Shown here: piece after piece, positions 8,146-17,621 of the stretch | Numbering within the stretch: the stretch's first letter is position 1 | Layout of the letters: each line of letters starts with the position of its first letter | Origin: Bacteroidetes bacterium UBA7688 | GTDB taxonomy: Bacteria; Bacteroidota; Bacteroidia; Chitinophagales; Chitinophagaceae | Assembly: GCA_002482815.1 (NCBI GenBank) | Contig: DLGS01000420.1 | Coordinates: forward strand, 1-29,764 | Direction of reading: 5' to 3' | Length of the DNA stretch: 29,764 bases | Notes under the pieces: model-generated | The model's input: only the letters and a program-made list of their open reading frames with translations | Told to the model about the DNA's origin: nothing | The model's database searches: none | Program-made: the position numbers and the translations under genes

Positions 8146-9330
8146 ATGGATATTGACGCGCACCTTATTGAAAGCCTTAAACAACATAAGATTTGTATTA
8201 TTATACCCACCTATAATAATAGCAAAACCCTGCAACGTGTTGTTGATGCCGTGCTGCAATTTGGTGCAACCACAATAGTGGTAAACGATGGCGCTACAGA
8301 CGCTACACCTGCCATTCTTCAACATTATCCCCAATTGGTCATTGTCCAGCATCCAAAAAATATGGGCAAAGGAATGGCTTTGCGAAATGGTTTTAAAAAA
8401 GCAATTGAACTTGGATTTCACTATGCCATTACAATTGATTCCGACGGTCAGCATTTCGCCAGCGATATCCCGGTTTTTATAGAAGAGCTTGAGAAAAACG
8501 GAGATGCCCTGCTGATTGGCAGCCGGAATATGAGCCAGGAAGGCGTTCCTAAAAAAAGCAGTTTTGGCAATAAATTTTCCAATTTCTGGTTTTGGTTCGA
8601 AACGGGGCACAAGCTTGAGGATACCCAATCGGGATTCCGGTTGTATCCGTTGCTGTTGATTCCTAAAAAATATGTCACCAACAAATTTGAATTCGAGATT
8701 GAAGTAATTGTGCGAACAGCCTGGAAACGAATTCCGGTGAAAAATATTCCGATAAAAGTATTGTACGATCCGGGAGAAAGAGTCTCTCATTTTCGACCTT
8801 TCAAAGACTTTACCCGCATCAGCATTTTGAACACTGTTTTAGTGCTCATAGCGCTGTTGTATATAAAACCAAGGGATGTTTTTTATCAATTAAAAAAAAA
8901 AGGACTTAAGGCTTTTTTCATAGAAAATGTTATCAAAAGCAATGATACGCCAATCCGGAAATCCTGCTCGATAGCTTTGGGTGTTTTTATTGGCATAGCA
9001 CCGTTCTGGGGTTTTCAGACAGTGCTGGTTTTATTTCTTGCCACGATACTAAAGCTGAACAGAGCAATTGCCTTTGCATTTTCAAATATCAGCATTCCAC
9101 CTTTTATTCCATTTATAATATACGCATCGCTATTATTGGGACGATGGATTGTGCCCATAAGCAAGCCTTTGATATTAGATAATTCGACTACATTTGATGC
9201 AATCAAAACGAATCTCACACAGTACCTTTTCGGAAGTTTTATATTGGCCAGCCTGATGGGACTTTTGTTTGGTGTGTTGTCCTATTTCATACTAACAGGA
9301 ATGAAGACAATGAGAAAACAAAAGATATGA
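8146..9330 (+). CDS. Family 2 glycosyltransferase fused to a DUF2062 membrane domain
   Basis: Residues 17 to about 220 form a GT-A domain of the dolichol-phosphate-mannose-synthase type: IIIPTYNNSKTL at the start, VVNDGATDAT, and the metal-binding DSDGQ motif with Asp98 and Asp100. A hydrophobic helix follows (ISILNTVLVLIALLYI). From about residue 265 to 390 there is a DUF2062 domain with the pattern GVFIGIAPFWGFQT and several membrane helices. GT2 enzymes of this group move a sugar from a nucleotide donor to a lipid carrier. Here the target may be the polyene or a lipid anchor; aryl-polyene clusters commonly hold such a transferase. It overlaps the exporter gene by four bases (ATGA). Confidence 0.87.
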   Translation: MDIDAHLIESLKQHKICIIIPTYNNSKTLQRVVDAVLQFGATTIVVNDGATDATPAILQHYPQLVIVQHPKNMGKGMALRNGFKKAIELGFHYAITIDSDGQHFASDIPVFIEELEKNGDALLIGSRNMSQEGVPKKSSFGNKFSNFWFWFETGHKLEDTQSGFRLYPLLLIPKKYVTNKFEFEIEVIVRTAWKRIPVKNIPIKVLYDPGERVSHFRPFKDFTRISILNTVLVLIALLYIKPRDVFYQLKKKGLKAFFIENVIKSNDTPIRKSCSIALGVFIGIAPFWGFQTVLVLFLATILKLNRAIAFAFSNISIPPFIPFIIYASLLLGRWIVPISKPLILDNSTTFDAIKTNLTQYLFGSFILASLMGLLFGVLSYFILTGMKTMRKQKI

Positions 9331-12300
9331 GTACATTTTTTTTAGCCATACATAATTATGCGAAGCGTCACAAACTGATTGCTACAGGGGCAGCGCTTGC
9401 GCTTGTTGCGCTTCTCTTCCTGATGACTTCCAAAATTAAATTTGAGGAAAACATTACCAACCTGATTCCTAAAAATGAACAATCCAATATCTCAGCCAAG
9501 GTTTTAGGACAGCTCAATTTTGCCGACAAAATATCAATTATAATCAGTGCGGAAAAAGATGGAACGCCTGAAGACTTATCAGCATTTGCCAATACATTTC
9601 TGGACAGCCTGACCACAAGCAGTGCGCAATACATCGGAAAAATCCAGGGCAAAATAGAAGACAAGAACATACAGGAAACTTATGACTTTGTCTATCAGAA
9701 CCTGCCCCTGTTTCTGGACGAAGAAGATTACAAACACATTGAGGGCAAACTGCAGGAGGACAGCGTTGCATTAAGTGTTGCGAACGATTATAAATCTTTA
9801 ATCAGCCCTACAGGAATTGTTACCAAAGATTTTATTGTCCGAGACCCTTTAGGCATCTCCTTTATTGCTTTGAAGAAATTGCAGCAAATGAGCGTTGGCG
9901 ATAATTTTGATTTGCTGAACGGCTTTGTGGTAACCAAAGACAAACAAAAACTTTTGCTGTTTATTACGCCAAAATTGCCGGCAAACGAGACAGACCAAAA
10001 CACCCATTTTATTGAACAGCTAAATGCCATAAGGGATAAACTGAATGCAGAATACAAAGGAAAAGCATCCCTGAGTTATTTCGGTTCGACACCTGTAGCA
10101 GTCGCCAATGCAACTCAGATTAAAGCGGATGTCAAAAACACATCCATCTTTGCAATTGTATCGCTGGTATTGATTCTTGCCTTCTTCTACCGGAGCTTTC
10201 TCACACCGCTTATTATTTTCGTACCATCACTTTTCGGGGCTTTATTTTCCCTTAGTATTTTATATATTTTCAAAGGAAGTATTTCCGCAATTTCATTGGG
10301 AATAAGTTCCATTTTGCTGGGTGAAACGACAGATTATTCCATTTATGTATTAACACATTACCGCAATAACAAAAATATAAAGCTCCTCTACAAGGACATA
10401 ACAAAACCACTGATTATGTGCGGAGTGACAACAGGAATTACCTTCCTCTGTTTGTTCTTTGTCAATTCAGAATCATTGAAAGACCTGGCCATCTTTGCGT
10501 CTATCAGTGTTTTCTCAACCACAATCTTCTCCTTGCTGTTGATTCCACTGCTATACAAACCGCTTGGCGCTCCAACAGAATCACCCAAACAAAACATTAT
10601 TGACAAAATTGCAGGCTTTGCTTATCATAAAAATAAATTGCTGATTGGTTTGGTATTGATTGTTTTTATTGTCAGCCTTTTCACCCGGCGCAACGTTGGA
10701 TTCAACAATGATCTTTCTGCCTTAAACTTTGTTCCGGCTGATATTCAAAAAGCTGAACATGATCTTGAGCGTATTGCCAATATCGGGTCAAAATCTATTT
10801 ATGTAGCAGCACACGGCAACAGCTATGATGAAATCCTGGAAACAAATGCCGGTCTTTACGCAAATCTGAAAGAAAGTAAATTGAATGCACAGATTGTGGA
10901 TTTCAGTTCTATCGGCGGTGTTGTATTATCAAAAAAGGCACAAGAGAAAAAAATAGCCGACTGGAATAATTTTTGGGGTACAGATAAAAAACTGCAACTA
11001 AAGACCAGCCTTATTAACAACGGTAATCAATTTGGTTTCAAGCCCGGCACATTTGAGCAATTTTATGCACTCTTGGATCAACAATTTCCTGTTTTGAATT
11101 TTGCCGATTATGCTAAAATCAAATCGCTTTTCCTTGATGAATTTGTGGCAGAGAAGAAAGGTTTCTACACGGTTACAACCTTAGTAAAAGTTCCGGCAGA
11201 AAACCGGGATGCTATTGTTGATGGTCTTAAAAACAATCCGAATCTCGTGGTCATTGATCGCAAACAAATGAATGAATCGTTTTTAGGCAATTTGAAAAAT
11301 GATTTCGGGAAACTGGTCGACTACTCCTTCCTTGCAGTCATCATTGTATTGCTGCTCTATTTCCGAAAAATAGAATTAGTCATTATCAGCAGTATTCCAA
11401 TCTTGATGAGCTGGGTGTTCACGACCGGCCTCATGGGAATGCTTGACTTGCAATTCAATATTATCAATATTATTGTCTGCACATTAATCTTCGGGATAGG
11501 GGTAGATTACTCCATCTTTATGACTTCCGCTTTACAAAAAGAATATACCTACAAACGCAAGGAACTGCCAACGTATAAAGCATCCATATTGCTTTCCGTT
11601 TGCACTACCATTTTAGGAATCGGCGTATTGGTTTTTGCAAAACATCCGGCACTCAAATCAATATCCATCATTTCGATTGTTGGTATTTTTTCCGCACTGG
11701 CTATTACTTTTATTATCCAGCCATTACTGTTTACTATTTTTATCAGCAACAGAGCAAATAAAGGGAAAGCACCATTTCATGTAAGAACATTACTGCACTC
11801 CATCCTATCCTTCATCTATTATGGTCTTGGAGGATTTCTGCTTTCAATAATCAGCGTGAGCCTGATGAAAATATTGCCTTTGCCCAAACTGAAAAAACTG
11901 CGTGCCTTTCATTACATCATGTCGAAGTTTATGAAGTCGGTTTTGTACACCAATCCTTTCGCAAAAAAGAAAATCATCAACCCCTCCGGAGAAACCTTTG
12001 ACAAACCTGCGGTAATCATTGCCAACCACACGTCTTTCCTTGATATACTGGCAATGGGTATGGTGAATCCAAAAATCGTCTTTCTCGTAACCGACTGGGT
12101 TTATAATTCTCCTTTCTTTGGCAAGGGAGTAAAACTTGCCGGGTTTTATCCGGTATCACAAGGTTTGGAAGGCGGTGTGGAGCATTTGCGTGAAAAAGTA
12201 AATCAAGGTTTTTCTTTGATGGTTTTTCCGGAAGGCACACGCTCTGAAACGAATGTCATTCATCGCTTTCATAAAGGCGCATTCTACCTGGCCGAACAGT

Positions 12301-13016
12301 TTAATCTTGATATTTTGCCAGTGATTATTCATGGCAATTCTGAAGTTTTACCAAAGGGCGATTTGATAATAGACGATGGTGCGATTACCTTAAAAATACT
12401 TGACCGCATCAGACCTGATGATACTTCTTTTGGCATCTCCTATGCAGAAAGAAACAAGAAAATTTCCCGTCATTTCAAAGATCAATTTGCAGAATTAAGA
12501 AGAGAAGAAGAGGGGCCGATTTACTTCAAAAGAATTATTCTAAATAACTTTTCCTACAAAGAAAAAGAAGTCATTGCTTCGGTCAAAAGCGAAATAAAAG
12601 AGCGATTTGGATTATACCATTATCTCAACAAATTCATTGGGAACAAATCGGATATACTGCGCATTGCAGATGATTTTGGGGTGCTGGATTTGATATTAAA
12701 CCTGCAGGAGGCACAACGCAAAATTACCACAGTCATAGCAGACGACAACAAGCGAGGTGTTGCTGAATCCAATTACACTGCCATTAACAGAGGCATCCGG
12801 TATGTCAACTCCGAAATGAACGTTCCTGAAAGAAAATATGATACACTCATAATTTCTTCAACTTGCAAAAATATTTTTGAGAAAGAAGTTTTAAAGGATA
12901 TAAAAACCATCATTTTGCTGGATGATTTTAGCAGCAAAGACATTCTGCTAAGCTTGGGTTTTGCAGAGGACTTTCAGAGCAATGCACAAATGATTATTTT
13001 AAAGAAAGGATCGTAG
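9327..13016 (+). CDS. MMPL/RND exporter fused to PlsC-type acyltransferase and a degenerate methyltransferase-like tail
   Basis: This protein has 1229 residues. Residues 1 to about 850 are an MMPL exporter: a helix at 15-32, a periplasmic loop, a helix bundle at about 270-420 with GETTDYS (332-338), a second loop, and a second bundle at about 665-810 with GIGVDYS (723-729). Those Asp-Tyr motifs are the TM4-type signatures of the family. A lysophospholipid acyltransferase domain follows, with NHTSFLD at 900-906 and FPEGTR at 967-972. The last roughly 170 residues (from 1060) resemble a class I methyltransferase, but the SAM-binding glycine loop is changed to ILRIADDFGVLDL (1110-1122). The family probably exports pigment lipid and attaches acyl groups at the inner membrane. 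The fusion type is known from related Bacteroidota clusters. The methyltransferase part looks inactive. Confidence 0.88.
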   Translation: MSTFFLAIHNYAKRHKLIATGAALALVALLFLMTSKIKFEENITNLIPKNEQSNISAKVLGQLNFADKISIIISAEKDGTPEDLSAFANTFLDSLTTSSAQYIGKIQGKIEDKNIQETYDFVYQNLPLFLDEEDYKHIEGKLQEDSVALSVANDYKSLISPTGIVTKDFIVRDPLGISFIALKKLQQMSVGDNFDLLNGFVVTKDKQKLLLFITPKLPANETDQNTHFIEQLNAIRDKLNAEYKGKASLSYFGSTPVAVANATQIKADVKNTSIFAIVSLVLILAFFYRSFLTPLIIFVPSLFGALFSLSILYIFKGSISAISLGISSILLGETTDYSIYVLTHYRNNKNIKLLYKDITKPLIMCGVTTGITFLCLFFVNSESLKDLAIFASISVFSTTIFSLLLIPLLYKPLGAPTESPKQNIIDKIAGFAYHKNKLLIGLVLIVFIVSLFTRRNVGFNNDLSALNFVPADIQKAEHDLERIANIGSKSIYVAAHGNSYDEILETNAGLYANLKESKLNAQIVDFSSIGGVVLSKKAQEKKIADWNNFWGTDKKLQLKTSLINNGNQFGFKPGTFEQFYALLDQQFPVLNFADYAKIKSLFLDEFVAEKKGFYTVTTLVKVPAENRDAIVDGLKNNPNLVVIDRKQMNESFLGNLKNDFGKLVDYSFLAVIIVLLLYFRKIELVIISSIPILMSWVFTTGLMGMLDLQFNIINIIVCTLIFGIGVDYSIFMTSALQKEYTYKRKELPTYKASILLSVCTTILGIGVLVFAKHPALKSISIISIVGIFSALAITFIIQPLLFTIFISNRANKGKAPFHVRTLLHSILSFIYYGLGGFLLSIISVSLMKILPLPKLKKLRAFHYIMSKFMKSVLYTNPFAKKKIINPSGETFDKPAVIIANHTSFLDILAMGMVNPKIVFLVTDWVYNSPFFGKGVKLAGFYPVSQGLEGGVEHLREKVNQGFSLMVFPEGTRSETNVIHRFHKGAFYLAEQFNLDILPVIIHGNSEVLPKGDLIIDDGAITLKILDRIRPDDTSFGISYAERNKKISRHFKDQFAELRREEEGPIYFKRIILNNFSYKEKEVIASVKSEIKERFGLYHYLNKFIGNKSDILRIADDFGVLDLILNLQEAQRKITTVIADDNKRGVAESNYTAINRGIRYVNSEMNVPERKYDTLIISSTCKNIFEKEVLKDIKTIILLDDFSSKDILLSLGFAEDFQSNAQMIILKKGS

Positions 13017-14533
13017 TGAAGGAAAAATATGACATCGTAATTATTGGCAGTGGCTTAGGCGGTTTGGTTTCAGGAATTATTCTGGCCAAAGAGGGGCTTA
13101 GTGTGTGCATACTCGAAAAGAACAATCAGTTTGGCGGCAACCTTCAAACCTTTGTCCGTGATAAAACCATTTTTGATACGGGTATCCATTATATCGGCGG
13201 GTTGGATAAAGGGCAAAACCTGTATCAGTATTTTAAGTACATCGGCATAATGGATGAACTTAAACTAAAGAAAATGGATGAAAATGGCTTTGACATCGTT
13301 TCGTTCGAGGATGACACGCAGGAATACCCGCATGCCCAGGGTTATGAAAACTTCATTCAGCAATTGCTGCAATATTTCCCGGAAGAAGAAGCAAACATCC
13401 GCAACTATTGCAAAGAAATTATAGACACCTGCGACTCCTTTCCTTTATACAATCTCCATGCAGAAGGTGGATACGAAAGTGAAATCCTATCTATCAACGC
13501 GAAGCAAAAAATTGATGAGCTCACAGAAAATAAAAAGTTGAGAGCGGTGCTGGCAGGAACAAATTTTCTGTATGCCGGAATCCAGGAAAAATCTCCTTTT
13601 TATGTACATGCATTATCTGTCAATTCATATATTCAAAGTTCCTGGAGGTGCATTAATGGTGGCAGCCAGATAACAAAACAACTGATAAAACAGTTGAAAA
13701 AATATGGTGGCGAAATCTATAAATACAAAGAGGTCAGCGGTTTTGGATTTGAAGATGGAGAATTGGTTTCTGCAAGGATAAAAAATGGCGAAGAAGTGTT
13801 TGGTGATAAATTCATTTCCAACATCGAATTGAAAACCACGTTAAAACTTGTGGGAGAAGACAAATTCAGAAAACCTTTCTTTTCCAGAATTCAGGGACTT
13901 GAAGATGTCCTTTCCGCTTTTAGTCTTTATATCGTTTTCAAACCGGAAACCTTTCCTTATATCAACCACAATTATTATCATTACAAAAACAGTAATGAAG
14001 TATGGCTGGCTCATGAGTATGATGAAAATACATGGCCGAAAGCATTTATGGCTTCCATGAATACTTCATCCAAAAACAATGGCTGGGCGGACGGAATGAC
14101 TTTTATCACCTACATGAAATATGATGAGGTCAGAGAATGGGAAGACACCGTAAACACTGTTGCACACAAAGCAGACCGCGGGGAAAGCTATGAAGAATTC
14201 AAGCAAAGAAAAACGGAAAAATTTTTAGTTGAAATAGAAAAAAAATTTCCCGGCATCAGAGATTGCATCAAATCAATTCATTCCTCTACCCCGCTTTCTT
14301 ATCGGGATTACATAGGCGGAAGCAATGGAAACATGTATGGTTATGTGAAGGATTCCAACAATCCGATGCGCACTTTTATCTCTGCTAAAACCAAAGTAAA
14401 AAATCTGTTCTTTACCGGACAAAGTATTAATATGCACGGAGTATTGGGCGTCACTATCGGAGCGGTTACCACCTGTTCAGAAATTATTGGCAAAGATTAT
14501 TTATTGAAAAAAATAAATGCCGAAATAGGTTAA
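13016..14533 (+). CDS. FAD/NAD(P)-dependent oxidoreductase, phytoene desaturase / retinol saturase-like
   Basis: This 505-residue protein begins with the Rossmann dinucleotide motif DIVIIGSGLGGLVSG, continues with the ILEKNNQFGGN second strand, and closes with the family's C-terminal FAD motif region (NLFFTGQSINMHGVLGVTIGA). This architecture is shared by CrtI-type carotenoid desaturases and all-trans-retinol 13,14-reductases, which alter double bonds in long conjugated chains. In a polyene cluster it may reduce, desaturate or isomerise the chain or modify the aryl ring. The start is GTG at 13016, sharing one base with the previous stop. Related genes recur in flexirubin loci. The reaction direction cannot be told from sequence. 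Confidence 0.85.
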   Translation: MKEKYDIVIIGSGLGGLVSGIILAKEGLSVCILEKNNQFGGNLQTFVRDKTIFDTGIHYIGGLDKGQNLYQYFKYIGIMDELKLKKMDENGFDIVSFEDDTQEYPHAQGYENFIQQLLQYFPEEEANIRNYCKEIIDTCDSFPLYNLHAEGGYESEILSINAKQKIDELTENKKLRAVLAGTNFLYAGIQEKSPFYVHALSVNSYIQSSWRCINGGSQITKQLIKQLKKYGGEIYKYKEVSGFGFEDGELVSARIKNGEEVFGDKFISNIELKTTLKLVGEDKFRKPFFSRIQGLEDVLSAFSLYIVFKPETFPYINHNYYHYKNSNEVWLAHEYDENTWPKAFMASMNTSSKNNGWADGMTFITYMKYDEVREWEDTVNTVAHKADRGESYEEFKQRKTEKFLVEIEKKFPGIRDCIKSIHSSTPLSYRDYIGGSNGNMYGYVKDSNNPMRTFISAKTKVKNLFFTGQSINMHGVLGVTIGAVTTCSEIIGKDYLLKKINAEIG

Positions 14534-14546
14534 ACAAAAGAACATC

Positions 14547-16220
14547 GTGAGAAAGGGAAATTTTCAAAATATCGTGTTGATTGTTATGCTCTTTGCGGGC
14601 AGCTCTTGCGGTATTTCAAAATCTATTCACCACCAGCCTGCCATTTCCGGTTATGACCAAACGATTCCACGTGTAGATTCCTTTAATGGCAACAGCATAT
14701 ATATTGGCCAAAACTCTTTATTACAAAACAAACAAAAGCTTTGGGAACTTTATGTTTCCGGAGATCCTTTACAAAGAGGATTAATAACAGGAAGCCTCAC
14801 AGATTCTTTATTAAAAAGACAGGAACATATTTTCTTCAGCAAAATAACTGACATGGTTTCTTCCGGATCCCGGTTGAAAATTATCCGGCAATTTCTGAAA
14901 TGGTATAATCGCAAACTGTACAAAAATGTGACGGAAGAATATCAGGCAGAGATTTATGGTTTGTCGCAACACAGCACACACGATTATGACAAGATTGCCT
15001 CTCCCTTTTTACGAAGCCTTTATCTCCACGGCGCACACGACATCGGACATGCTTTGCAGGACCTTGCACTGGTTGGTTGTTCTTCTTTTGCTGTGGCTGG
15101 CGACAAGTCGGAGGATGGCTCATTAATCCTGGGAAGAAATTTCGATTTCTATGTTGGTGATGCTTTTGCTGAAAACAAAGTTGTTGCCTTTGTCAATCCG
15201 GAAAAGGGCATTCCGTTTATGATGGTGACCTGGCCTGGCATGATTGGCGCTGTTTCAGGTATGAATAATGAAGGATTGACGGTAACCATCAATGCAGGAA
15301 AATCCAAAATACCCTTAATAGCAAAGACACCCATATCCATCCTTACAAGAGAAATATTGCAGTATGCCAAAAACATTGACGAAGCTATTGCCATCGCAAA
15401 AAAAAGAAAAGTTTTTGTTGCTGAATCAATAATGGTTGGCAGTGCTCATGATAAAAAAGCGGTATTAATAGAAGTTTCTCCTCATAAATTGGGCGTCTAT
15501 GAAATGCCGGAAAATCATCAGTTGATTTCAACCAACCACTTCCAAAGTGACGCTTATAAAAATGACAAACGAAACAAAAAGCATATTATTAACAGTCATT
15601 CCCAATATCGCTATGAAAGAATGACCGAACTGCTGGCACAAAACGGAAAGCTGAATCCTGAAAAAGCAGCAGCCATATTGCGCAATAAAGATGGCTTGAA
15701 TGAAAAAGCATTAGGCTTCGGTAATGAAAAATCACTCAACCAGCTGATAGCACACCACGCAGTCATCTTCAAGCCTGAACAACGATTGGTTTGGGTTTCA
15801 TCAAATCCTTATCAATTGGGAGAATTTGTTTGCTACGATCTCAATAAAATTTTTACCTCCACCGGCAATAAAGCAAGTTTCATTTCATTTGCAGATTCCA
15901 CAAAAAACATTCCACAGGATTCGTTCATGTATACCAAAGCTTATCTCGATTATGAGCAATTTAAAATTGCTGACAGAACAATGGATGCAGCTTTGAACAA
16001 AAAAACAACTTTAGCCGATAACTTTATCCCGGAATATGTATCCCTCAATCCTGAATATTGGCAGGTATATTACAAAGCAGGAAAAATGGCCTCGAAGAAC
16101 AAGCAATATGGTGCAGCCAAACAGTATTTTGAAAAAGCATTAAGCAAAGAGATTACCACAATTCCTGAAAAAGCAAAAGTGGAAAAGCAATTAAAAAAAG
16201 CAATTAAAAAGTTACGATAA
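14547..16220 (+). CDS. C45-family autoproteolytic acyltransferase/hydrolase lipoprotein
   Basis: This 557-residue protein starts at a GTG and has a lipoprotein signal with Cys21 in MLFAGSSCG. The central domain is an Ntn hydrolase of the acyl-CoA:6-aminopenicillanate acyltransferase (peptidase C45) type. Cys178 in LVGCSSFAV is the expected self-cleavage site and nucleophile, followed by GSLILGRNFDFY and later GMIGAVSGMNNEGLTVTINAG, both typical of the family. The last 100 residues look like a TPR-type helical tail (YYKAGKMASKNKQYGAAKQYFEKAL). Membership in the operon (13 bases after the oxidoreductase) makes it a candidate acyl- or ester-forming enzyme for the polyene acid in the envelope. 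That role is inference. Confidence 0.84.
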   Translation: MRKGNFQNIVLIVMLFAGSSCGISKSIHHQPAISGYDQTIPRVDSFNGNSIYIGQNSLLQNKQKLWELYVSGDPLQRGLITGSLTDSLLKRQEHIFFSKITDMVSSGSRLKIIRQFLKWYNRKLYKNVTEEYQAEIYGLSQHSTHDYDKIASPFLRSLYLHGAHDIGHALQDLALVGCSSFAVAGDKSEDGSLILGRNFDFYVGDAFAENKVVAFVNPEKGIPFMMVTWPGMIGAVSGMNNEGLTVTINAGKSKIPLIAKTPISILTREILQYAKNIDEAIAIAKKRKVFVAESIMVGSAHDKKAVLIEVSPHKLGVYEMPENHQLISTNHFQSDAYKNDKRNKKHIINSHSQYRYERMTELLAQNGKLNPEKAAAILRNKDGLNEKALGFGNEKSLNQLIAHHAVIFKPEQRLVWVSSNPYQLGEFVCYDLNKIFTSTGNKASFISFADSTKNIPQDSFMYTKAYLDYEQFKIADRTMDAALNKKTTLADNFIPEYVSLNPEYWQVYYKAGKMASKNKQYGAAKQYFEKALSKEITTIPEKAKVEKQLKKAIKKLR

Positions 16221-16221
16221 A

Positions 16222-17511
16222 ATGATTCCGGACATAGAGCAAAAGTCATTGGCAGAAATAAAAACTTTTCAGGAGCAAAAACTGCTGGAACTATTGCGGT
16301 ATGCGAAAGAGAATTCTCCTTACTATCAGGAAGTTTTCAAAAATCACAATATCGATATTGAAAAAATTAAAACCCTTGAAGATCTGCAAAAACTTCCGCT
16401 AACCACAAAGGAAGATCTGCAAAAACATAATGACGAATTTATTTGTGTCCCTCAACACCACATTCTTGATTACGCTTCTACCTCAGGCACACTGGGCGAA
16501 CCTGTCACATTTGGATTAACAGACAAAGATTTGGACAGACTGGCCTACAACGAAGCCATTTCGTTCGAATGTGCTGGCATTCAAAAAGGAGATTTGGTAC
16601 AATTGATGGTCACGATTGACAGACGTTTCATGGCCGGCCTGGCCTATCTGCTTGGGCTGCGCAAACTAGGTGTTGGTGTTATTCGTGTCGGCGCCGGTAT
16701 ACCGGAATTGCAGTGGGATTCTATTTTAAAATACAAACCCAATTACCTGATTACCGTTCCATCCTTTTTATTAAAAATGATCGAGTATGCCGAAGCCAAT
16801 CATATTGACTATCGCAACTCGAGCATCAAAGGAGCAATCTGTATTGGTGAATCAGTGCGCGATCAGGAGTTTGCATTAAATACGCTTTCAAAAAAAATAA
16901 CGGAGAAATGGGACATTAAATTATTCTCCACTTACGCCTCTACCGAAATGAGCACGGCGTTTACAGAATGTACCCATACACAAGGCAGCCATCATCATCC
17001 TGAGTTGATTATTGTTGAACTGCTGGACGATAATAACGAACCGGTGCAGAACGGAGGAATCGGGGAACTGACTTTCACAACACTTGGTATCGAAGCAATG
17101 CCGCTGATTCGTTTTAAGACAGGCGATATTGTTCAGCTCCACAAAGAACCTTGCCCATGTGGAAGAAATACGTTGCGCGTAGGCCCGATAATAGGCAGGA
17201 AGCAGCAGATGATAAAATATAAAGGCACAACCTTGTATCCACCAGCAATGAACGATGTGCTGAATAATTTTGAAAATATCGTCAGTCACGTGATAGAAAT
17301 TTCGACGAATGATTGGGGAACGGATGAAATATTAATAAAAATTGCAGCCAGCCATCAGTCAGACGATTTTTTGCAACAAATCAAAGACCACTTCCGTGCT
17401 AAGCTTAGAGTAACACCCAAAATTGAATTCACCACTAAAGAGGCCTTGGATCCTATTGTTTTTAATCCATTGAGCAGGAAACCGGTTCATTTTTTCGATA
17501 AAAGAAAATAG
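16222..17511 (+). CDS. PaaK-like AMP-dependent ligase (phenylacetate-CoA ligase family)
   Basis: This 429-residue adenylate-forming enzyme has the Ser/Thr/Gly-rich P-loop STSGTLGEP (86-94), a YASTEMS motif at about 238-244, the GD pair (Gly301-Asp302) in FKTGDIVQ, and a CPCGRN motif before the hinge GRKQQMIKYKG. PaaK-family members adenylate aromatic acids and pass them to CoA or an ACP. Here the likely substrate is the aryl starter acid, for example a 4-hydroxycinnamate or 4-hydroxybenzoate type, playing the part of ApeH in aryl-polyene clusters; the exact acid is not visible. It is the last gene of the operon: its start lies one base after the previous stop, and a terminator follows. Confidence 0.87.
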   Translation: MIPDIEQKSLAEIKTFQEQKLLELLRYAKENSPYYQEVFKNHNIDIEKIKTLEDLQKLPLTTKEDLQKHNDEFICVPQHHILDYASTSGTLGEPVTFGLTDKDLDRLAYNEAISFECAGIQKGDLVQLMVTIDRRFMAGLAYLLGLRKLGVGVIRVGAGIPELQWDSILKYKPNYLITVPSFLLKMIEYAEANHIDYRNSSIKGAICIGESVRDQEFALNTLSKKITEKWDIKLFSTYASTEMSTAFTECTHTQGSHHHPELIIVELLDDNNEPVQNGGIGELTFTTLGIEAMPLIRFKTGDIVQLHKEPCPCGRNTLRVGPIIGRKQQMIKYKGTTLYPPAMNDVLNNFENIVSHVIEISTNDWGTDEILIKIAASHQSDDFLQQIKDHFRAKLRVTPKIEFTTKEALDPIVFNPLSRKPVHFFDKRK

Positions 17512-17522
17512 TTAATCTTTCG

Positions 17523-17551
17523 AAAAGACTTCCAAACGGGGGTCTTTTTTT
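17523..17551 (+). terminator. Rho-independent terminator ending the pigment operon
   Basis: An 11-bp stem (17523-17533 with 17538-17548, including two G-T pairs) closes a four-base AAAC loop and is followed by T residues. It lies 12 bases past the ligase stop, so it marks the 3' end of the long operon. Confidence 0.8.
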
Positions 17552-17584
17552 ATACCAGCAAAAAGTGCTACCCGTTTTATTTAA

Positions 17585-17592
17585 TACCTTTG
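17585..17592 (+). promoter_or_regulatory. Possible Bacteroidota -7 box upstream of the FAH-family gene
   Basis: TACCTTTG matches the TAnnTTTG -7 consensus exactly and lies 29 bases before the ATG at 17622, directly after the operon terminator. No good TTG is present at the expected -33 spacing, so this is a partial match. Confidence 0.45.
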
Positions 17593-17621
17593 CGCCATAA
17601 AAAAAATAAATTTCAACATAA

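Noticed and set aside
8122..8790. 222-codon minus-strand frame opposite the glycosyltransferase
   Set aside because: It lies fully inside a gene with strong GT2 motifs and shows no domain of its own.
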